A DNA stretch of 58,052 nucleotides from RDXT01 sp033765305 (GTDB lineage Bacteria > Bacteroidota > Bacteroidia > J057). A program made the translations under genes and the position numbers. Location: positions 1 to 58,052 of the forward strand of contig JANRID010000066.1 in assembly GCA_033765305.1 (NCBI GenBank), read 5' to 3'. Shown piece after piece: positions 39,039 through 47,331 of this stretch. The notes under the pieces are model-generated. The model saw only the letters and a list, made by a program, of their open reading frames with translations, searched no databases and was not told the origin of the DNA. The stretch's first letter is position 1. Every line of letters begins with the position of its first letter.

Positions 39039-41540
39039 ATGCGACAGTTGGGAATTCTGATTGTATTGCTGCTGGCCCTGCGGGCGGGCGCCCAGATGCC
39101 CATGCCCAGCCGGAGCGCCGCCGATATCCAGCATCAGCTCCGCCGCCTGCAGGTGCTGGGCAGCGTGCTTTATGTGGCTGCGCATCCGGACGATGAAAAC
39201 ACCCGCCTCATCGCCTACTACGCCAAAGGCAAGGGCTACCGCACGGCCTACCTCTCGCTGACGCGCGGCGACGGAGGCCAGAACCTCATCGGCAATGAGC
39301 AGGGCATCCCGCTCGGCGTGCTGCGCACGCAGGAGCTGCTGGCCGCCCGCCGCATCGACGGGGGCGAGCAGTTTTTTACCCGCGCCTATGATTTCGGGTA
39401 TTCCAAAACCCATGAGGAGACCCTCAGCCTCTGGAACAAGCAGGAGGTGCTCGCCGACATCGTGTGGGTCATCCGCAGCTTCCGCCCGGATGTGATCATC
39501 ACCCGTTTCCCCGGCCCTGAAAAAGGCGGCGGCGGCCACGGCCATCATACCTCCTCGTTTATCCTGACGAAAGAAGCCTTTGCCCTGGCAGGCCGCCCGG
39601 ACGCATTCCCCGAACAGCTCCAGCATGTAAGCCCCTGGCAGCCCAAGCGGCTCTTCTGGAACAATTACCAGACCTTCCGCGAAGATCCTGCATATCAGCC
39701 CGCTCCCGGCACCTTGTCGGTGGATATGGGCGGCTACGATCCGCTGCTGGGCAAAAACTACGGCGAAATCGCCGCCGAAGCCCGCAGCATGCACCGCTGC
39801 CAGGCCTTCGGCACGGCCCGCAACCGGGGCTCCATCAAAGAATACCTGGAGCACGAGGCCGGCGAGCCGGCCAGCACGGACGCCTTCGACGGCGTCGTGA
39901 CCACCTGGGACCGCATCGGAGAGGCTGCCCTGGGCAAGCTGCTCGCCAAAGCGTACGCCGCCTTCGACCCTGAGCATCCGGAGGCCTCTGTGCCGCTGCT
40001 GCTCAAGGCCTGGAAGCTCATGGAGGGCAAGACCGGCTACTGGTACGAAGTCAAGCGCCGCGAGCTGCAGGATGCGCTGCTGGCCTGCGCCGGCATCTGG
40101 CTTGAGGCCGATGCGTCGCAGCCGGCTGCCGCCCAGGGCGACAGCGTGACCCTGACGGTCTCGTTCATCAAGCGCAATCCGGTCTCCGCAGTGCTGCAGT
40201 CCGTCTCCTACCAGCCTGCCGACCGGCATCTGGACATCGGGCAGGCCCTGGAAACCAATACCCGCCCCGGCTCGGTGAAGCTGAAAATCAGCACCGCCGG
40301 TCTGGAGCCGAGCCGGCACTACTGGCTGGAGCGGCCTATTCAGGGCGGCAGCATGTTTGCGGTGGCGGATCAGCAGCAGATCGGCCGGGCCGAATCAGCC
40401 CCGGCGCTGCGGGCGGAGTTTGCCCTGCTGCTCGAAGGCGTGCCGCTCACCGTCGAACTGCCGGTGATCCACAAGTATGTGGACCGTTCCGTGGGGGAAA
40501 TCTACCAGCCCTTTGTGGTGACGCCGCCGTTTTCGGCGGCCTTCGAGGTGCAGTCCTTCTTCTTTCCGGACACCCAGGCCCGCGACATCCAGCTTCAGAT
40601 CCGCCATCTGTCTGCGCACAGCGGCTTCAGCCTGGAGCTGGATGCGCCAGCCGGCTGGGGGCTGGACCGGGACCGGATCGAAGTGGCGCCGGGCAAGCCC
40701 GGTGCCGTTCAGACGCTTACGCTGCGCGTGCAGCCGCCCGCGCAGCCCGGAGACGGCATGCTGCGGGTGTATTACGCCTACAAAGGCCGCCGGCAGGCGC
40801 TCTCGATCTCCGAAGTCCGCTACGATCATATCCCGGCCCAGCAGCTGATGCTGCCCGCAGCCCTGCGGATGGTGCGCTGCCCCGTGCAGACCGCCGGCAA
40901 GCGCGTTGCCTATCTCATGGGGTCGGGCGACGAGGTGCCGGCGGCGATCGCCCAGCTCGGCTACCAGGTGGATGTGCTCGAACCGGCGCGCATGGCGTCC
41001 ACTCCGCTCGACGGCTATGACGCCGTGGTGGCGGGCATCCGCGCCTACAACACCATTCCGGAGATCCAGGCCCTCCAGGAGCGGGTGCTGGAATACGTAT
41101 CGCGCGGCGGCGTGTTTATCGCCCAGTACAACACCAACTACGACATGCGGAGCAGCCAGATCGGGCCCTACCGCTTCAGCATCTCCCGCGACCGGGTGTC
41201 GGACGAGACGGCCCCGGTGACCCTGCTGGCGCCGGAGCATCCGGCCCTCAGCTTCCCGAATGCGATCCGCGAGGCGGATTTCAAAGGCTGGGTGCAGGAA
41301 ATCGGCCTGTATTTCCCGGCCTCCTGGGATGATGCGTACACGCCGCTGCTGGCCTGCAGCGACCCCGGCGAGCCCGCCCGCCAGGGAGCCCTGCTCGTAG
41401 CCAGGCATGGCGAAGGGTACTTCGTGTACACTGCGCTCTCGTTCTTCCGGCAGCTCCCGGCTGGGGTGCCGGGCGCAGGCCGGCTCTTTGCCAACCTGCT
41501 GTCCCTGTCTCATGCCCCTGCATCTGCCCCCGCACGCTAA
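39039..41540 (+). CDS. Secreted PIG-L (LmbE-like) family deacetylase with C-terminal extension
   Basis: 833 residues. Signal peptide (LGILIVLLLALRAGAQ). The PIG-L zinc site AHPDDEN (48-54) and HGHH (167-170) are intact, so an N-acetylglucosaminyl-type deacetylase activity is expected. About 480 residues follow: an NPCBM-like beta-sandwich region (VTLTVSFIKRNPVSAVLQ) and a Rossmann-like glutamine-amidotransferase-type domain near the end (GYDAVVAGIRAYNTIPEIQALQERVLEYV, then RGGVFIAQYNTNY). This layout is common among Bacteroidota secreted PIG-L proteins. Substrate unknown; possibly an extracellular amino sugar. Confidence 0.88.
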   Translation: MRQLGILIVLLLALRAGAQMPMPSRSAADIQHQLRRLQVLGSVLYVAAHPDDENTRLIAYYAKGKGYRTAYLSLTRGDGGQNLIGNEQGIPLGVLRTQELLAARRIDGGEQFFTRAYDFGYSKTHEETLSLWNKQEVLADIVWVIRSFRPDVIITRFPGPEKGGGGHGHHTSSFILTKEAFALAGRPDAFPEQLQHVSPWQPKRLFWNNYQTFREDPAYQPAPGTLSVDMGGYDPLLGKNYGEIAAEARSMHRCQAFGTARNRGSIKEYLEHEAGEPASTDAFDGVVTTWDRIGEAALGKLLAKAYAAFDPEHPEASVPLLLKAWKLMEGKTGYWYEVKRRELQDALLACAGIWLEADASQPAAAQGDSVTLTVSFIKRNPVSAVLQSVSYQPADRHLDIGQALETNTRPGSVKLKISTAGLEPSRHYWLERPIQGGSMFAVADQQQIGRAESAPALRAEFALLLEGVPLTVELPVIHKYVDRSVGEIYQPFVVTPPFSAAFEVQSFFFPDTQARDIQLQIRHLSAHSGFSLELDAPAGWGLDRDRIEVAPGKPGAVQTLTLRVQPPAQPGDGMLRVYYAYKGRRQALSISEVRYDHIPAQQLMLPAALRMVRCPVQTAGKRVAYLMGSGDEVPAAIAQLGYQVDVLEPARMASTPLDGYDAVVAGIRAYNTIPEIQALQERVLEYVSRGGVFIAQYNTNYDMRSSQIGPYRFSISRDRVSDETAPVTLLAPEHPALSFPNAIREADFKGWVQEIGLYFPASWDDAYTPLLACSDPGEPARQGALLVARHGEGYFVYTALSFFRQLPAGVPGAGRLFANLLSLSHAPASAPAR

Positions 41541-41550
41541 CGCCCGCGCC

Positions 41551-41727
41551 ATGAAGCCTGCTCCAGCCCCCGGCTATCAGCCGGAATTTGCTGATACAGA
41601 AGATCTTGAAGGGCTGCGCAACATTGCGCCCTTCCTGCATTCGTGGCGGCCGCTCTACCTCTTCGTGCTGGGCGAGCTGCTGCTGACCATCGGGCTGTTG
41701 TACCTCTTAGGCCGCATATCCGGATGA
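41551..41727 (+). CDS. 58-residue single-span membrane protein coupled to the symporter
   Basis: 58 residues. An acidic, Pro-rich N-terminus (PEFADTEDLEGL) and one transmembrane helix (LYLFVLGELLLTIGLLYLLG) close to the C-terminus. It starts 10 bases after the deacetylase gene and its stop TGA overlaps the ATG of the symporter (ATGA at 41724-41727). Small partners of this kind exist for other SSS/acetate-type symporters (for example YjcH with ActP), but this sequence is not YjcH. It could be an accessory subunit or stability factor. Confidence 0.75.
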   Translation: MKPAPAPGYQPEFADTEDLEGLRNIAPFLHSWRPLYLFVLGELLLTIGLLYLLGRISG

Positions 41728-43457
41728 ACTGGCTCGACTGGCTTGTACTGATCGGGGCGACGCTGTTCATCGTCCTCTACGGCGTGTGGAAAAACCGCCA
41801 CCAGCAGGGCATGAAGGGCTATCTGCTGGCCGACTACAACCTGAAATGGTGGATGATCGGGCTGTCGATCATGGCCACGCAGGCCAGTGCGATCACCTTC
41901 CTCTCCACGCCGGGCCAGGCCTACGACGACGGGATGCGCTTCGTGCAGTTTTACTTCGGGGTGCCGGTGGCCATGGTGCTGATTTCGATTGTCGCCATTC
42001 CGATTTACCGGCGGCTGGGGGTGTTCACGGCATATGAATACCTCGAAAGCCGCTTCAACCTGCCTACGCGCCTGCTGGCGGCGCTGCTCTTTCTGCTTTC
42101 GCGCGGGCTGGCAGCCGGCATGACCATTTTTGCTCCTTCCCTCATCCTCGCGGCACTGCTCGGATGGCCAGTCGAAAGCACCTGCATCGTCATGGGGCTG
42201 CTGGTGGTCGCATACACCGTCAGCGGCGGCAATGCTGCGGTCAGCCAGACCCAGCAGCAGCAGATGTTCATCATTCTGCTGGGCATGATTGCTGCGGGCG
42301 CTATGATGGTGTGGAAACTGCCGGCGGATGTGTCGCTGGGCGATGCGATGCGCCTGGCCGGCAGCATGGGCAAGCTCGATGCCATTACCCTGCCCGGCAC
42401 CTGGGACCAGTTTGTCCGCGACCGCTACAACCTGTTTTCAGGCCTGATCGCAGGCACATTCCTGCAGCTCTCGTACTTCGGCACCGACCAGTCGCAGGTA
42501 AGCCGCTACCTGGGCGGGCGTTCGATGGCCGAGATCCGCATCGGCCTGCTGTTCAACGGCGTATTCAAAGTGCCGATGCAGTTTCTGATCCTGCTCGTGG
42601 GGGTGCTGATGTACGTGTTTTACCAGTTCAATGCGCCGCCCGTGTTTTTCAACGAGCAGCTCCGCCAGCGCACGCTGGCGAGTGCGGACGGGGCGCAGCT
42701 CCAGGCGGTGGAGGCGGAGTACCAGCGCGTGCATGCGGAGAAAGCCGCGCTGTACCGCACATGGCTGGAGTCCGGGGAGGCAGACGGCAGTGCGCTCCGC
42801 GGTGCGGTGCGGGAGGCGGATTCGCTGCAGCGCAGCCTGCGCAGCCAGGGACTGGACCTCATCGCACGGCACAGCCCCGACGGCAAGCGCCCCGACGACC
42901 GCGACTATGTGTTTCTCTCCTTTATTCTGCACCATATGCCTGCCGGGCTGCTGGGGCTGGTGATGTGCATGATCTTCGCGGCAGCGATGTCGTCGGTCTC
43001 TGCCGAGATCAACTCGCTGGCTGCGACCACGGTGGTGGATTTCTACCAGCGGCTTGCGCGCAACGGCAGCGGCGAGATCAAGCTGGTGCGCGTCTCGCGG
43101 CTGCTCACGCTGCTCTGGGGCTTCATCGCCATCGGATTTTCCCTCATTGCAGGCCGCTTCGGCAACCTGATCCAGGCGGTGAATATCGTCGGCTCGCTGT
43201 TTTACGGGACTATCCTGGGCATTTTCGTCACGGCCTTTTTCCTGCGGCGGGTGCAGGGCCGGGCGGTATTTCCGGCGGCGATCCTGGCCGAGCTCGTGGT
43301 GGTGGCCTGCTATGTGCTGCCGCAGATGGAGGCGACCCGCAGGGCTTTCGCCTGGCTGGACATCGGCTTTCTTTGGCTCAATCTGATCGGCTGCGTGGCG
43401 GTCATGGCGATCTCGCTGCTGGTCCAGGCGCTGCTGCCGGCGCGGAAAGCGGGCTAA
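41724..43457 (+). CDS. Sodium:solute symporter (SSS family)
   Basis: 577 residues, about 13-14 transmembrane helices. Family features: NWLDWLVLIGATLFIVLYG helix 1, MATQASAITFLSTPGQAYDDG in helices 2-3, AYEYLESRFN, and STPGQ as in SSS permeases. A hydrophilic, coiled insert of about 90 residues (~305-395, RTLASADGAQLQAVEAEYQR) lies between two membrane helices; inserts here are common in Bacteroidota SSS proteins. Sodium-driven uptake of a sugar, sialic acid or amino acid; the substrate cannot be read off. The deacetylase and GMC genes nearby could link it to amino-sugar or polyol use. Confidence 0.9.
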   Translation: MNWLDWLVLIGATLFIVLYGVWKNRHQQGMKGYLLADYNLKWWMIGLSIMATQASAITFLSTPGQAYDDGMRFVQFYFGVPVAMVLISIVAIPIYRRLGVFTAYEYLESRFNLPTRLLAALLFLLSRGLAAGMTIFAPSLILAALLGWPVESTCIVMGLLVVAYTVSGGNAAVSQTQQQQMFIILLGMIAAGAMMVWKLPADVSLGDAMRLAGSMGKLDAITLPGTWDQFVRDRYNLFSGLIAGTFLQLSYFGTDQSQVSRYLGGRSMAEIRIGLLFNGVFKVPMQFLILLVGVLMYVFYQFNAPPVFFNEQLRQRTLASADGAQLQAVEAEYQRVHAEKAALYRTWLESGEADGSALRGAVREADSLQRSLRSQGLDLIARHSPDGKRPDDRDYVFLSFILHHMPAGLLGLVMCMIFAAAMSSVSAEINSLAATTVVDFYQRLARNGSGEIKLVRVSRLLTLLWGFIAIGFSLIAGRFGNLIQAVNIVGSLFYGTILGIFVTAFFLRRVQGRAVFPAAILAELVVVACYVLPQMEATRRAFAWLDIGFLWLNLIGCVAVMAISLLVQALLPARKAG

Positions 43458-43461
43458 GGGA

Positions 43462-43480
43462 AATCTCCCGGCAGGAGATT
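43462..43480 (+). terminator. Small hairpin after the symporter
   Basis: AATCTCC (43462-43468) and GGAGATT (43474-43480) with a five-base loop, starting 5 bases after the stop codon. It is not followed by a T-run and overlaps the candidate -33 element of the next gene. Confidence 0.4.
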
Positions 43481-43510
43481 GGGAAAATTGCGGCGCGATC
43501 GCCATATTTG
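43479..43510 (+). promoter_or_regulatory. Candidate promoter of the GMC oxidoreductase gene
   Basis: TTG at 43479-43481, a 21-base spacer, then CATATTTG at 43503-43510, one mismatch from TAnnTTTG. It is followed after two bases by the palindrome at 43513-43542. Confidence 0.5.
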
Positions 43511-43512
43511 AA

Positions 43513-43542
43513 CCTGAATGGTATGCAAGCATACTATTCAGG
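43513..43542. promoter_or_regulatory. 30-bp palindromic operator-like site before the GMC gene
   Basis: CCTGAATGGTATGC-AA-GCATACTATTCAGG: 14 pairs with a single mismatch (G43520/T43535) around a two-base centre. It sits right after the -7 box and 21 bases before the ATG at 43564, where a repressor dimer would block transcription. A terminator is unlikely because no T-tract follows. Confidence 0.65.
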
Positions 43543-43563
43543 ACGCTGCTACATACTCGTGAT

Positions 43564-45180
43564 ATGACCTTCGATTATATTATTGTCGGGGCCGGCTCTG
43601 CCGGCTGCGTGCTCGCCAGCCGCCTGTCGGAAGATCCGGGCACCCGCGTGCTGCTGCTCGAAGCCGGCGGCAGTGACCGCCGCTTCAAGGTGCAGACGCC
43701 TGCGGCGTACAGCTATCTGCACAACAGCCCGGTGGACTGGGCGTTCCGTACGGAGCCGCAGCCGCATGTGCTCAACCGGCGCATGCATCAGCCGAGGGGC
43801 AAGGCCCTCGGCGGGTCCAGCTCCACCAACTGCATGGCCTACATCCGCGGTAACCGCAAAGACTACGACGACTGGGCTGCCGCCGGCAACCGGGGCTGGA
43901 GCTACCGGGAGGTATTGCCCTATTTCACCAAGTCCGAGCACAACGAGCAGCTCCGCGACGAGTTTCACGGGCAGGGCGGCCCGCTGAATGTCACCTATTC
44001 GCAGTCGTGGAACTCGCCGGTCACGCGCGCCTTCGTGAATGCGCACGTGGAGCTGGGCTACAGCGCCACGCCGGATTTCAACGGCCCCCAGCAGGAAGGT
44101 GCCGGCGTATTTCAGTTTACCATCAAAGAAGGCCGCCGCTGGAGCACCTCCAATGCCTTTCTGCGGCCGGTGATGCGCCGCCCCAACCTGCAGGTCATGA
44201 CCCAGGCGCATACGCGCCGCGTGCTGCTGCAGGACGGCCGGGCCGTCGGGGTGGAGATCCTGCACAAGGGGAGCCAGACCGTGACTGCCTATGCCTCGAA
44301 AGAGGTTGTGCTCAGCGCGGGCAGCTTTGCCTCGCCCCAGCTGCTCATGCTTTCGGGCATCGGCCCGGAGGGCCACCTGCGCGAGCACGGCATCCGCACC
44401 GAGCTGAACCTGCCCGGGGTGGGCCAGAATCTCACGGATCACCTGATCATTGGCACCTCCTGCATCGCCAATCAGCCGGTTTCCTTCAATACCGCCGAGA
44501 CCCCCGGCAACCTGCTGCAGTACCTGATTTTCCACACCGGCCCCTTTTCGGCCAGCCCGCTGGCGGCCTGCTCCTTCCTCAAAACCCGCCCGGACTGCGA
44601 CCGGCCCGATATCCAGCTGCATTTTGCGCCGGCCCACGGCCAGGACATGCACGATCCTTCGACCTTCCCCAAGCAGGTGGACGGCTACTCGATCCTGCCT
44701 ACGCTGCTCAGCCCGAAGAGTGTGGGCGAGGTGACGCTGCGCTCGGCCGATCCGCTCGCCGCCCCCCGGATCGATCCGCATTATCTGGAAGCGCCGGAAG
44801 ATCTGGAGACCCTGCTGCGCGGCGTCAGGATGGCGAAAGAGCTGTTTTTTTCGCATTCCTTCGATGCCTACCGGGTGCGGATGAGCTTTCCGGAGCGGCA
44901 CGAGTCGGACGACGAGCTGATTCATCACATTCTCACCAAGGTCGAGACCTGCTATCATCCGGCGGGCACCTGCAAAATGGGGCATGATGCGATGGCTGTC
45001 GTGGACGACCAGCTCCGGGTGCGGGGCATCGAAGGGCTGCGCGTAGCGGACTGCTCCATCATGCCCAGGGTAATTTCGGGGAATACCAATGCGCCGGTGA
45101 TCATGATCGCAGAGAAAGCAGCTGACCTGCTGCGCGGGGTGGACCTGGCGCAGCGCTCCGAAGCGGCGCAGCGCGCATAG
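43564..45180 (+). CDS. GMC-family FAD oxidoreductase (choline/alcohol dehydrogenase type)
   Basis: 538 residues. Rossmann FAD motif YIIVGAGSAGCVLASRLSE at the N-terminus, GGSSSTN in the flavin loop, GC-type SAGSFASPQLLMLSGIGP, and the C-terminal catalytic block CYHPAGTCKMG followed by VISGNTNAPVIMIAEKAADLL, which carries the His/Asn pair. Oxidises a primary alcohol (choline, polyol, or sugar). No signal peptide. Preceded by a promoter and palindromic operator, followed by a strong hairpin, so it is its own transcription unit. The name choline dehydrogenase fits the family but is not specific. Confidence 0.9.
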   Translation: MTFDYIIVGAGSAGCVLASRLSEDPGTRVLLLEAGGSDRRFKVQTPAAYSYLHNSPVDWAFRTEPQPHVLNRRMHQPRGKALGGSSSTNCMAYIRGNRKDYDDWAAAGNRGWSYREVLPYFTKSEHNEQLRDEFHGQGGPLNVTYSQSWNSPVTRAFVNAHVELGYSATPDFNGPQQEGAGVFQFTIKEGRRWSTSNAFLRPVMRRPNLQVMTQAHTRRVLLQDGRAVGVEILHKGSQTVTAYASKEVVLSAGSFASPQLLMLSGIGPEGHLREHGIRTELNLPGVGQNLTDHLIIGTSCIANQPVSFNTAETPGNLLQYLIFHTGPFSASPLAACSFLKTRPDCDRPDIQLHFAPAHGQDMHDPSTFPKQVDGYSILPTLLSPKSVGEVTLRSADPLAAPRIDPHYLEAPEDLETLLRGVRMAKELFFSHSFDAYRVRMSFPERHESDDELIHHILTKVETCYHPAGTCKMGHDAMAVVDDQLRVRGIEGLRVADCSIMPRVISGNTNAPVIMIAEKAADLLRGVDLAQRSEAAQRA

Positions 45181-45206
45181 GGAAAATCCCGGCCGGGTTG
45201 TATTAT

Positions 45207-45239
45207 ATGCGGCGGCCTGCACGAAGCGGGCTGCCGCAT
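45207..45239 (+). terminator. Hairpin terminator of the GMC gene
   Basis: A 14-bp stem with two G-U pairs (45207-45220 with 45226-45239) around loop ACGAA, 27 bases after the stop at 45180. The outer arms are ATGCGGC / GCCGCAT. Confidence 0.65.
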
Positions 45240-45319
45240 CCGTTTACTGCCTGCATGGGTTGACATCTCCGCTCACAGGGCCGATATTGGCCCGCCTAAT
45301 CCGAATGTGCATGCATGGT

Positions 45320-46393
45320 ATGGCGCTATTCCGCCGCTGCGGCCTCGCCGCGCTCATCAGCCTGCTGCCGGCTGTGCTGGCTGCTCAGGCCTCCGATCTC
45401 CCTTCCATCGAGCGGCAGCTGAAGGTCTGGGCTGCCGAGATGCTCGACCATCCCTCGCTGGAGGTCAAAAAGCAGCGCAACCGCGAATTTTCCCGCCTCC
45501 TCATCGAGACCCTCAAGCGCCCGGAGAGCTACACCTATCCGTTCGACTCCCTGACGACCATCTCGCGGCTTTCGCCTGAAGACCGCAGTTTCCGGATTTT
45601 TACCTGGCAGATTGTCGATCAGCAGCATCCGGAGCAGTACTACGGCCAGCAGTCGCATTACTATTTCGGGGTGGTGCAGCGGCGGTATGTGGAAAACGGG
45701 CAGACGGAATACCTCGTCATTCCCCTGGTGGAAATGCCTGAAATCCCCGCCGGGGCGGAGAACATGGTTTTCGACAACAACCGCTGGCTCGGCGGGCTGT
45801 ACTATCCGCCCCGCTACCACACGCATATTCCCCGCTACAGCCTGAAGTATTTCGATCCGAAGCAAATCGGCGCCGGAGGCAAGGTGAAGAAAGTCCGCCA
45901 GGATTTCTACCTGCTCATGGGCTGGAACGGCCTGGATCAGCGCAGCAACCTCAAGTTTGTGGACGTGCTTTCCTTCGATCCCAAGGACAAGACCCGCGTG
46001 ATCTTCGGGGCGAATGTATTCTACTTCGATCCGGTGATTCCCAAGTTCCGCGCCCTGTTCCGCTACTCCGAGTACGCGCCGTTCACCCTCAACTATGCCT
46101 ACGTCAAGGCGGGCCTAACCGGCAAGCAGCAGATGATCGTGTACGACCACCTAGCCAGCCCCAAAGGCGCCGGGCGGGCGCCGCTGGAGGAGATCTTCGA
46201 GATGGGGCCGGACGGCTCGTACGATGCGCTGCGCTACGAGCGCGGGCCGGGCGAGTTTACCTGGGTCCGGAATATCGGGCTGGCAGAGAAATACAACAGC
46301 AAGCTCAGCCAGAAAGATCTGGAAGCCCGCCGGGAGGCCGAGCAGCGCAAGCTCCGCGAGGCAGGCATCGTGCCGCCGCCTATCCGGGAATAA
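45320..46393 (+). CDS. Secreted hypothetical protein
   Basis: 357 residues from ATG 45320, giving signal peptide MALFRRCGLAALISLLPAVLA; two further ATGs (45305, 45311) lie just upstream. The mature part is rich in aromatic and charged residues with alternating beta strands (YYFGVVQRRYVENGQTEYLVIPL, FRALFRYSEYAPFTLNYAYVK). C-terminal end is a basic/acidic helix. No motif recognised. Convergent with the DUF4249 gene, only 6 bases between stops. Bacteroidota homologues with this length pattern are annotated as hypothetical. Confidence 0.7.
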   Translation: MALFRRCGLAALISLLPAVLAAQASDLPSIERQLKVWAAEMLDHPSLEVKKQRNREFSRLLIETLKRPESYTYPFDSLTTISRLSPEDRSFRIFTWQIVDQQHPEQYYGQQSHYYFGVVQRRYVENGQTEYLVIPLVEMPEIPAGAENMVFDNNRWLGGLYYPPRYHTHIPRYSLKYFDPKQIGAGGKVKKVRQDFYLLMGWNGLDQRSNLKFVDVLSFDPKDKTRVIFGANVFYFDPVIPKFRALFRYSEYAPFTLNYAYVKAGLTGKQQMIVYDHLASPKGAGRAPLEEIFEMGPDGSYDALRYERGPGEFTWVRNIGLAEKYNSKLSQKDLEARREAEQRKLREAGIVPPPIRE

Positions 46394-46399
46394 GCCTGC

Positions 46400-47302
46400 C
46401 TATTCCGTGATCAGCAGCCGGAGCGAGGGCAGATGCAGGTTGAAAAAGCCGTATCCGCCCTGGATATTGCTCGGGAAGCTGATGGGTTCGCGCAGCAGCA
46501 GGGCAAAGATGCTCGTGCCGCTGCGCTGGCGGGCGGTCAGGAAGTCGTAATACGTCTGGCTGATGCTGGACAAGGCCACAGCCAGGGTATCGCCGGGCCG
46601 GAATGCGTCATAGGTGATGGTATCGCGGTACACCGGGCTGGTGAAGAGCCGGTCGTTGAGCGCGATCGTAGGAATGCCGGTGCCGGTATTGAACAGGTTG
46701 GTCAGGGCATTGCTGTCCGGGACGCGCACGCGGTAGGCGTTGAGCATGTAGGCATGCGGTCCTGCGGGGTCCGTAAATTCGATGATGAGATCGATCAGGG
46801 TATCGCGGAAGGTGGTATCGCCGAAGGCGGTTTCCCGGATATTGTAGCGCCAGCGCACAGAATCCAGCGCCACCGGCGGCAGCACGCTGGCGATGGCGCT
46901 CACCGAAGCACCCGAGAGCGAGTCGAATACCTCCAGGGTATAGGTTTCGTCCGGGATGAGTTCGGCGCTGCCGATGTAGGTGCCTGCTCCGACGCCGAGC
47001 AGGGTGTCGCGGCCGCCGGGCCAGCTCAGCACCACGCGGGCGCTGTCGGCCAGGATGCGCTCCAGGAGGTCGTCCGAAAGCGTATCACTTTGATCCTGAG
47101 CGTATTCCAATGCTCCGAAGCTGCGGCTGACGTTGACCAGCAGGAAATTGCCGGGCAGCATCTGGCTGGCGACGACCAGCTTGGGCTCAGCCTGCGGAAT
47201 CTCGATGGCCACCGGATCGGGGATGCAGGCGTGCAGCGCGAGGGCAATGCCGGGCAGCAGGGCCAGGCGGAAAAAGCTGCGGAAGGTACGGGCAGTTTGC
47301 AT
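46400..47302 (-). CDS. DUF4249 lipoprotein
   Basis: 300 residues. Signal peptide with lipobox ALHAC followed by IPDPVAIEIPQAEPKLVV, the standard opening of DUF4249. An Ig-like domain (SARVVLSWPGGRDTLLGVGAG..IPDETYTLEV) and a conserved C-terminal beta part (SISQTYYDFL...FPSNIQGGYGFFN). These proteins are outer-membrane lipoproteins encoded next to a TonB-dependent receptor, and the receptor is 29 bases upstream here, so they are a receptor/accessory pair. Ligand not known. ATG 47302 preferred to TTG 47314. Confidence 0.88.
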   Translation of the reverse strand: MQTARTFRSFFRLALLPGIALALHACIPDPVAIEIPQAEPKLVVASQMLPGNFLLVNVSRSFGALEYAQDQSDTLSDDLLERILADSARVVLSWPGGRDTLLGVGAGTYIGSAELIPDETYTLEVFDSLSGASVSAIASVLPPVALDSVRWRYNIRETAFGDTTFRDTLIDLIIEFTDPAGPHAYMLNAYRVRVPDSNALTNLFNTGTGIPTIALNDRLFTSPVYRDTITYDAFRPGDTLAVALSSISQTYYDFLTARQRSGTSIFALLLREPISFPSNIQGGYGFFNLHLPSLRLLITE

Positions 47303-47331
47303 AGGATAGGGCAATCAGGCTGCGGAGAAGA

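Noticed and set aside
43513..43542. Terminator reading of the palindrome
   Set aside because: It lies between promoter and start codon, has a two-base centre and no T-tract.
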